Shown here: in pieces, positions 60,369-64,000 of the stretch
Numbering within the stretch: position 1 is the first letter of the stretch
Layout of the letters: the number at the start of each line of letters is the position of its first letter
From: a virus
Virus record (IMG/VR): IMGVR_UViG_3300049218_000295
Coordinates: 62,001-126,000 of that record
Length of the DNA stretch: 64,000 bases
Strand: one strand, 5' to 3'
Program-made: the position numbers and the translations under genes
Notes under the pieces: model-generated
Database searches by the model: none
Seen by the model: the letters and a program-made list of their open reading frames with translations, nothing else
What the model was told of the DNA's origin: nothing

Positions 60369-60902
60369 ATGCGAATCACTGTCATTCTGATAGTACTCAT
60401 GCTGTTGTCCACGCCCGCTCGCGCTGCGACCCAATGGGATGGTTTCATCAAACAAACCGAGAAAATCCTCAATCTCCCGCAACGACTCCTTGCTGCCATA
60501 ATCAAGTTTGAATCGAGCTTTAACTTCAATGCTGTTAACACCCAGAAGCCCGGAGTTGCAGTGACGAGTCACGGGCTTGGGCAACTCACCCTAGCCACCG
60601 CTCAATCTCTTTGCAACATGAGCCTGTCTGATCTCTATAACCCCATTAAAAACATTCGATGCTCGGCTAAGGTACTCCGTTACCAACTCGATCGATATGA
60701 CAATCTGGACTATGCCATTGCAGCTTATAACGCTGGCACCCCTTGTGTATGCGACGGCCATTTCTACCGTTACGAGGGTTGGCACGACGGCGAGGTTTGC
60801 AAAAAACCCCAAAGCAAGCAAGCTTTTACCTGTAATGGACGCGATAAGGGTCGGTTCCTCAATCAGTCGTACGTCGATGGCGTTAAGGACCTCATGCTGT
60901 AA
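60369..60902 (+). CDS. Exported SLT-type lytic transglycosylase
   Basis: A 177-residue protein. Residues 1-19 are a signal peptide (MRITVILIVLMLLSTPARA, cleavage after Ala19). The mature part is an SLT domain: catalytic Glu48 in AIIKFESSFN, SHGLGQLT (67-74) and AIAAYNAGTP (116-125), the three standard family motifs. The enzyme cuts the glycan strand of peptidoglycan with formation of a 1,6-anhydro end. The C-terminal ~50 residues have five Cys residues, suiting disulphides in the periplasm. A frame start at 60327 is rejected because the signal sequence begins at 60369. It may serve in lysis or wall opening on release; no holin was recognised next to it. Confidence 0.85.
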   Translation: MRITVILIVLMLLSTPARAATQWDGFIKQTEKILNLPQRLLAAIIKFESSFNFNAVNTQKPGVAVTSHGLGQLTLATAQSLCNMSLSDLYNPIKNIRCSAKVLRYQLDRYDNLDYAIAAYNAGTPCVCDGHFYRYEGWHDGEVCKKPQSKQAFTCNGRDKGRFLNQSYVDGVKDLML

Positions 60903-60925
60903 CGTGGTTACGCCTAAAAGAGGTT

Positions 60926-61243
60926 GTGCAAGAAAAGCCAACTAAAGACCTAGAGTCTACAATTCGCTGGAAAAAAGCACGCTGCGGTGAAGTCTACAAT
61001 GTACTCAAAACAATCCTAAGTGCAACTATCAAAAATCAGACCTCTGAGTTTACTGAAGTAATTGAGGGCCTCGACCACTCCTATAAGTGCTTCGAGGCCC
61101 TCCTCATTTCTGAGGAGGTCCTGAACTTCGAAGAGGAGTGGCATAAAGGTGAATCTAAGATACCATTGCATGAGTTCCTAGGCTGGAACCGTGAACAGTA
61201 TGCCAGGTACGTAGAAAGCGGAAAGACGCCCTATGAACCTTGA
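60926..61243 (+). CDS. Small hypothetical protein (GTG start)
   Basis: A 105-residue protein with a GTG start behind AAAAGAGG. It is helical and charged, ending FLGWNREQYARYVESGKTPYEP, a pattern often seen at the end of small phage proteins. It overlaps the MazG-like gene by 11 bases. Function unknown. Confidence 0.55.
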   Translation: MQEKPTKDLESTIRWKKARCGEVYNVLKTILSATIKNQTSEFTEVIEGLDHSYKCFEALLISEEVLNFEEEWHKGESKIPLHEFLGWNREQYARYVESGKTPYEP

Positions 61244-61541
61244 TTTGAAACAAGCGGTGTTGGCCGAAGTTTTGGAAGAACGAATCCGCCAAGATGAAAA
61301 ATGGGGAGAGCAAAACCCTCCCGATGGCACTGGCGGTCCAGGTCGTGCCGACGACGCTGATCAGGCCCGTCGCTTTTGCGACGAATCATTTAAGAATGGT
61401 ACTGGTACTTGGGCCGCAATCCTAGGGGAGGAAGTTGCTGAAGCTCTAGCAGAATCCGACCCCAACAAACTTCGCGCTGAACTAATACAATGCGCAGCAG
61501 TCTGCACTTCTTGGGTGGAAGCCATAGACCGCAGGTCATAA
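61233..61541 (+). CDS. MazG-like all-alpha NTP pyrophosphohydrolase
   Basis: A 102-residue protein. EVLEERIRQDEKWGEQN at the start and GEEVAEALAESDPNKLRAELIQCAAVC later match the MazG-like/dUTPase-alpha type domain, in which paired acidic residues (EE, E and D) hold Mg2+ around the triphosphate. Members remove damaged or excess nucleotides, or lower (p)ppGpp. It starts inside the preceding gene. The exact substrate cannot be told from the sequence. Confidence 0.7.
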   Translation: MNLDLKQAVLAEVLEERIRQDEKWGEQNPPDGTGGPGRADDADQARRFCDESFKNGTGTWAAILGEEVAEALAESDPNKLRAELIQCAAVCTSWVEAIDRRS

Positions 61542-61553
61542 AAACTACGCATC

Positions 61554-62372
61554 ATGGAATTCGAACATTTTGCAAGCATTGCCATTCTAGAGTCCCATTG
61601 TGTAATTTCCGAAAAGATTCATGGGACCAACGCACAAATTGCCATTCCGGATGACCTCAGTACCATCTTCGCGGGCTCCCGCGAGCGCTGGGTTACGCCT
61701 GAGGATGATAACGCGGGTTTTGCTCGCAAGGTTTACGCAGAGAAGGAAGCCCTCTTTAAAGCTCTCGGCCCTGGTCGCCACTTTGGTGAATGGTACGGCT
61801 CTGGGATTGGGTCGGGTTATGGGTTGAAGGAAAAGCGGTTTGCGCTCTTCAACACGCATCGCTGGACTCAGCCCAAGAAAGATGGCCTGTTGCCAGCATG
61901 GGTCGACGTAGTTCCGATTTTGTATGAGGGCAATTTCACCCCAACAATTGTTGATGAGACAATGGCCAAGCTCAAGGAGAGCGGTTCTGCCGCTGTTCCC
62001 GGCTTCAAAAAACCGGAAGGTATTGTGGTCTACTTCTCACGCTCCAACACCATGTATAAGAAGGTATTCGAAAGCGAAGACACGCGTTGGGACCAAAAGG
62101 ATAAGAAAGAAAAGGCCCCACCTGACCCTGTATTTGAAGCCAAAGTGGATTCTTATCTGCACCCTATCCGTCTAGAGAAACTACTAATGCGGGATGAGCG
62201 CTATTTGCGCGAGTATCCCAAGTCGATGCCTGAGATTTGTAAGGCCTATATCGATGACCTCGTGAAAGAGGCCAATCCACCCATTGAGAACTTAGTTTTG
62301 GACGCTGTCAAGAAAAAAGCCTTTAAGATGGTTAAGACCATCGCAGATTCTTGGAAAAATGGTAGCCCTTGA
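61554..62372 (+). CDS. RNA ligase (Rnl2-like nucleotidyltransferase)
   Basis: A 272-residue protein of the ATP-dependent RNA ligase family. Motif I is EKIHGTN with the adenylated Lys21 (KxxG), motif III is FGEWYG (77-82), motif IV is PEGIVVY (154-160), and motif V is MYKKVF (167-172). This order is that of T4 Rnl2 and related RNA-repair ligases. Such enzymes seal nicks in RNA, for example tRNA cut by host defence nucleases. A tRNA gene lies about 400 bases downstream. The stop overlaps the next gene by 14 bases. Confidence 0.85.
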   Translation: MEFEHFASIAILESHCVISEKIHGTNAQIAIPDDLSTIFAGSRERWVTPEDDNAGFARKVYAEKEALFKALGPGRHFGEWYGSGIGSGYGLKEKRFALFNTHRWTQPKKDGLLPAWVDVVPILYEGNFTPTIVDETMAKLKESGSAAVPGFKKPEGIVVYFSRSNTMYKKVFESEDTRWDQKDKKEKAPPDPVFEAKVDSYLHPIRLEKLLMRDERYLREYPKSMPEICKAYIDDLVKEANPPIENLVLDAVKKKAFKMVKTIADSWKNGSP

Positions 62373-62796
62373 GGCAACAGCAAGACAGAAGCAGTGGCTG
62401 AGTGAGAACAGAGTTGTTGCCCTTTACACGCTGGACCCACTAGCTTTTCTGAGGCTGACCTGTAATTCATACTTTACCCTTGGTTTCACCGAGGTCGATT
62501 GGTTTCTTTGGTCTACTCGGCCTTTGAGCTTCTATCAGTCAACCAAGGTTCAGGACTCTATGGTTGAACATCCTTTCCTAGAGTTGGACAGAGAGGGTAG
62601 AGTGGTTAGACATGAGGGACGTCATCGAGCGGCAGCCATTAAGAAGGCCGGTGGAGATACTTATGAGATTGCTATTCTTTCTGAGTACGGGGTTCCAGAC
62701 CGGATTGTGGCCCAGTCCGATACGAGCATAGTTCACGAAGTAAACCATGAGGCCCTTAGGTATGAATTTGACGGTGGAGCCAGGAGCGAGAATTGA
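62359..62796 (+). CDS. Small ParB-like protein
   Basis: A 145-residue protein starting inside the end of the RNA ligase gene. HPFLELDREGRVVRHEGRHRAAAIKKAG has the ParB/Srx-like box (EGRHRA in place of DGxHR). It differs from the larger ParB-like pair at 32217-33730, with an N-terminal helical part (EATARQKQWLSENRVV). The last 22 bases run into the tRNA-Thr gene on the other strand. Function not known; the domain occurs in nucleases and CTPases. Confidence 0.6.
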   Translation: MVALEATARQKQWLSENRVVALYTLDPLAFLRLTCNSYFTLGFTEVDWFLWSTRPLSFYQSTKVQDSMVEHPFLELDREGRVVRHEGRHRAAAIKKAGGDTYEIAILSEYGVPDRIVAQSDTSIVHEVNHEALRYEFDGGARSEN

Positions 62797-62848
62797 ACTC
62801 GCGTTTAGAGCTTACCATGCTCTCGTTCTGCCACTGAACTATCCCGGC
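62775..62848 (-). tRNA. tRNA-Thr (GGT)
   Basis: A full cloverleaf on the - strand: acceptor GCCGGGA/TCCTGGC (one G-T pair), D arm GTTC-AGTGGCA-GAAC, anticodon arm AGAGC-ATGGTAA-GCTCT with anticodon GGT (reads ACC), T arm GCGAG-TTCAATT-CTCGC, discriminator T and an encoded CCA. All stems are complete. It lies on the opposite strand to the neighbours, and its 3' end overlaps the end of the ParB-like gene. Confidence 0.93.
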
Positions 62849-62861
62849 ATAAAAGGAAACT

Positions 62862-63356
62862 ATGAACTTGCAAGACACGATTAAAACTTATAATTGGGTT
62901 ACTGCTGATGGGGGCCGTCTTAAACTAAGTGAGATGACAACCCTGCATTTGGGTAACGTCCTCAAAATGATTTGGAACCACGTTTGTCACCGCTATAATG
63001 GCACAAAAGTAGATTTCAGCAACACCTATGGCCGGTTTACCCAGATGGCGGAAGAAGAGCCTGACAAGATGCTGGACCTCTGCATTATACTCCGTCATGC
63101 TATTGATAAGCGTCCCGATGTTTACACTCTCGACCCGTGGTACCCACAAATTGCCGCGCAACTTGCTAGTGGTCGACCAAGAGTCCGCCATGGTCAACTA
63201 CTCAATGGTGCGCACACGCGGTTCAAGCCCGTGTGTGAATTCTACCGAAGTACTCGACGTGCTTTTCACGCGCATCTGGACGCAACCATAGGTGGTACCA
63301 ACGGTCTCGACCTTGACAGCGAAGAATATGAAGATGAGTTCGACGGCCCTTATTGA
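62862..63356 (+). CDS. Hypothetical protein
   Basis: A 164-residue protein with the ribosome site AAAAGGAAAC, mainly helical (LHLGNVLKMIWNHVCHRYNG), with an acidic C-terminus (DSEEYEDEFDGPY). No motif was recognised. Its end overlaps the end of the leftward structural gene by seven bases. Confidence 0.55.
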   Translation: MNLQDTIKTYNWVTADGGRLKLSEMTTLHLGNVLKMIWNHVCHRYNGTKVDFSNTYGRFTQMAEEEPDKMLDLCIILRHAIDKRPDVYTLDPWYPQIAAQLASGRPRVRHGQLLNGAHTRFKPVCEFYRSTRRAFHAHLDATIGGTNGLDLDSEEYEDEFDGPY

Positions 63357-64000
63357 AGCTGCATGATGAACAAAGTCTGGACACTGCTTGGGGTGACTTC
63401 TTGTCCGTGGACAAAAATGGTGTCCCCATACGAAGTCATTTGACTCGTTGCATAGTAAACCGTATCGCCACTGATGTAGCCCGGTGGCAAGATCGGGTAA
63501 ATGGTGCCGCTAGTACCGAAGCTGGTAACGACCTGAACAACATGACTAGCATTATTTAGCACTTGCACTTTGGTCATGTAATATTTCAAATCCGAGAAAT
63601 CAAAGTTCGAATATACTACAATAAAAGTGTCCAACGAAAGCGGAACAAACTTGGGGAAAACATTTGATGGAAGTACTGTTGATTCGTAATTAACCGACAA
63701 CGTCGGGTCATAAACATAAAAATTGCCAGTATTGCTGACAAGGGTCATGTAGCCAGTGCTGGTAACATAGTAATCAGTTACCATCAGTCCACTTGCTCCC
63801 ACTTCGAGCGAGTAAATTTGACCACCGATAGTCGGGCTATTCAGCACATACTGTAGGTTGGCACCGGTATTGTTTTGCACTACCGCCGCCGAACCGTACC
63901 AACCCTGAGAACCAACATAAAAACGCGGTGACCAATAGATTGAGAACGGGCTACTAACTTGGCCCGCTTGCATTGAGAAAGGAGCTTGCAAAGTGTTGGC
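63350..64000 (-). CDS. Virion-type structural protein, 3' part (5' end outside window)
   Basis: A leftward frame open to the right edge, with about 216 residues visible. It is beta-rich and aromatic with few charged residues (FYVGSQGWYGSAAVVQN, TVYYATSQMTS), like the structural proteins of the fibre block. An internal TTG at 63991 is a possible start, but no ribosome site was found near it and the frame continues to the edge. It marks the change to leftward transcription at the right end. Confidence 0.5.
   Translation of the reverse strand, partial: ANTLQAPFSMQAGQVSSPFSIYWSPRFYVGSQGWYGSAAVVQNNTGANLQYVLNSPTIGGQIYSLEVGASGLMVTDYYVTSTGYMTLVSNTGNFYVYDPTLSVNYESTVLPSNVFPKFVPLSLDTFIVVYSNFDFSDLKYYMTKVQVLNNASHVVQVVTSFGTSGTIYPILPPGYISGDTVYYATSQMTSYGDTIFVHGQEVTPSSVQTLFIMQLQ

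Noticed and set aside
1-64000. CRISPR array, insertion sequence, integrase or attachment site
   Set aside because: No regularly spaced repeats, no transposase or integrase motifs and no tRNA-flanking direct repeats were found; Gly- and His-rich coding repeats do not qualify.

Overview
The window looks like part of the genome of a large tailed phage with a contractile tail (myovirus morphology, probably a jumbo phage) of a Gram-negative host. The support is: tightly packed and mostly rightward genes that often overlap by 1-14 bases; long blocks of virion-type genes; baseplate proteins of the gp25/W and J families; multi-kilobase tail-fibre genes followed by tail-collar (gp12-like) genes; a tubulin/FtsZ-like GTPase; and phage-carried clamp loader, RNA ligase, homing endonuclease and tRNAs. 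A lipobox lipoprotein, an exported lytic transglycosylase and strong extended -10 sigma70 promoters fit a Gram-negative host. No capsid, terminase or polymerase gene is visible, so the phage lineage cannot be fixed from this segment.

Layout. 1-3.6 kb: replication and nucleotide genes (end of a Rad3/DinG-type helicase, a deoxyribosyltransferase-like protein, a LAGLIDADG endonuclease, a DnaX-like clamp loader, a DUF2786 protein). 3.8-8.2 kb: a von Willebrand A (vWA) protein with a His-rich tail, a Cys-rich protein, a perfect terminator hairpin, two paralogous leftward small genes, a 42-residue lipoprotein and a small helix-turn-helix protein. 8.2-10.8 kb: a histone H1-like Lys/Ala peptide between two hairpins, a winged-helix-like protein and virion-type proteins. 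10.8-16.4 kb: an unusual Nudix + ADP-ribosyltransferase-like + SprT-like protease fusion, then a GT4 glycosyltransferase, a pyruvyltransferase-like protein and a nucleotidyltransferase. 16.4-22.6 kb: baseplate. 22.6-45.2 kb: receptor-binding apparatus, with collagen-like and Gly-rich fibres and two giant paralogous fibres each followed by tail-collar proteins; two ParB-like paralogues and a GT8-like glycosyltransferase lie in between. 46-51.7 kb: tubulin-like GTPase and further structural genes, ending in a leftward Met-type tRNA. 51.8-59.5 kb: an accessory island with a MoxR/RavA-type AAA+ ATPase and a ViaA-like vWA protein, driven by three closely related promoters. 59.5-63.4 kb: RmlC-like epimerase, exported transglycosylase, MazG-like pyrophosphohydrolase, RNA ligase, a ParB-like protein and tRNA-Thr. 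The right edge holds the end of a leftward virion-type gene.

The most notable points are the three-domain Nudix/ART/protease protein, the Met tRNA with initiator-like features, the promoter family with one apparently leaderless gene, the MoxR-vWA pair, and a beta-rich module that recurs inside otherwise unrelated fibre proteins. Functions given for families rest on motifs read by eye; no database search was run.
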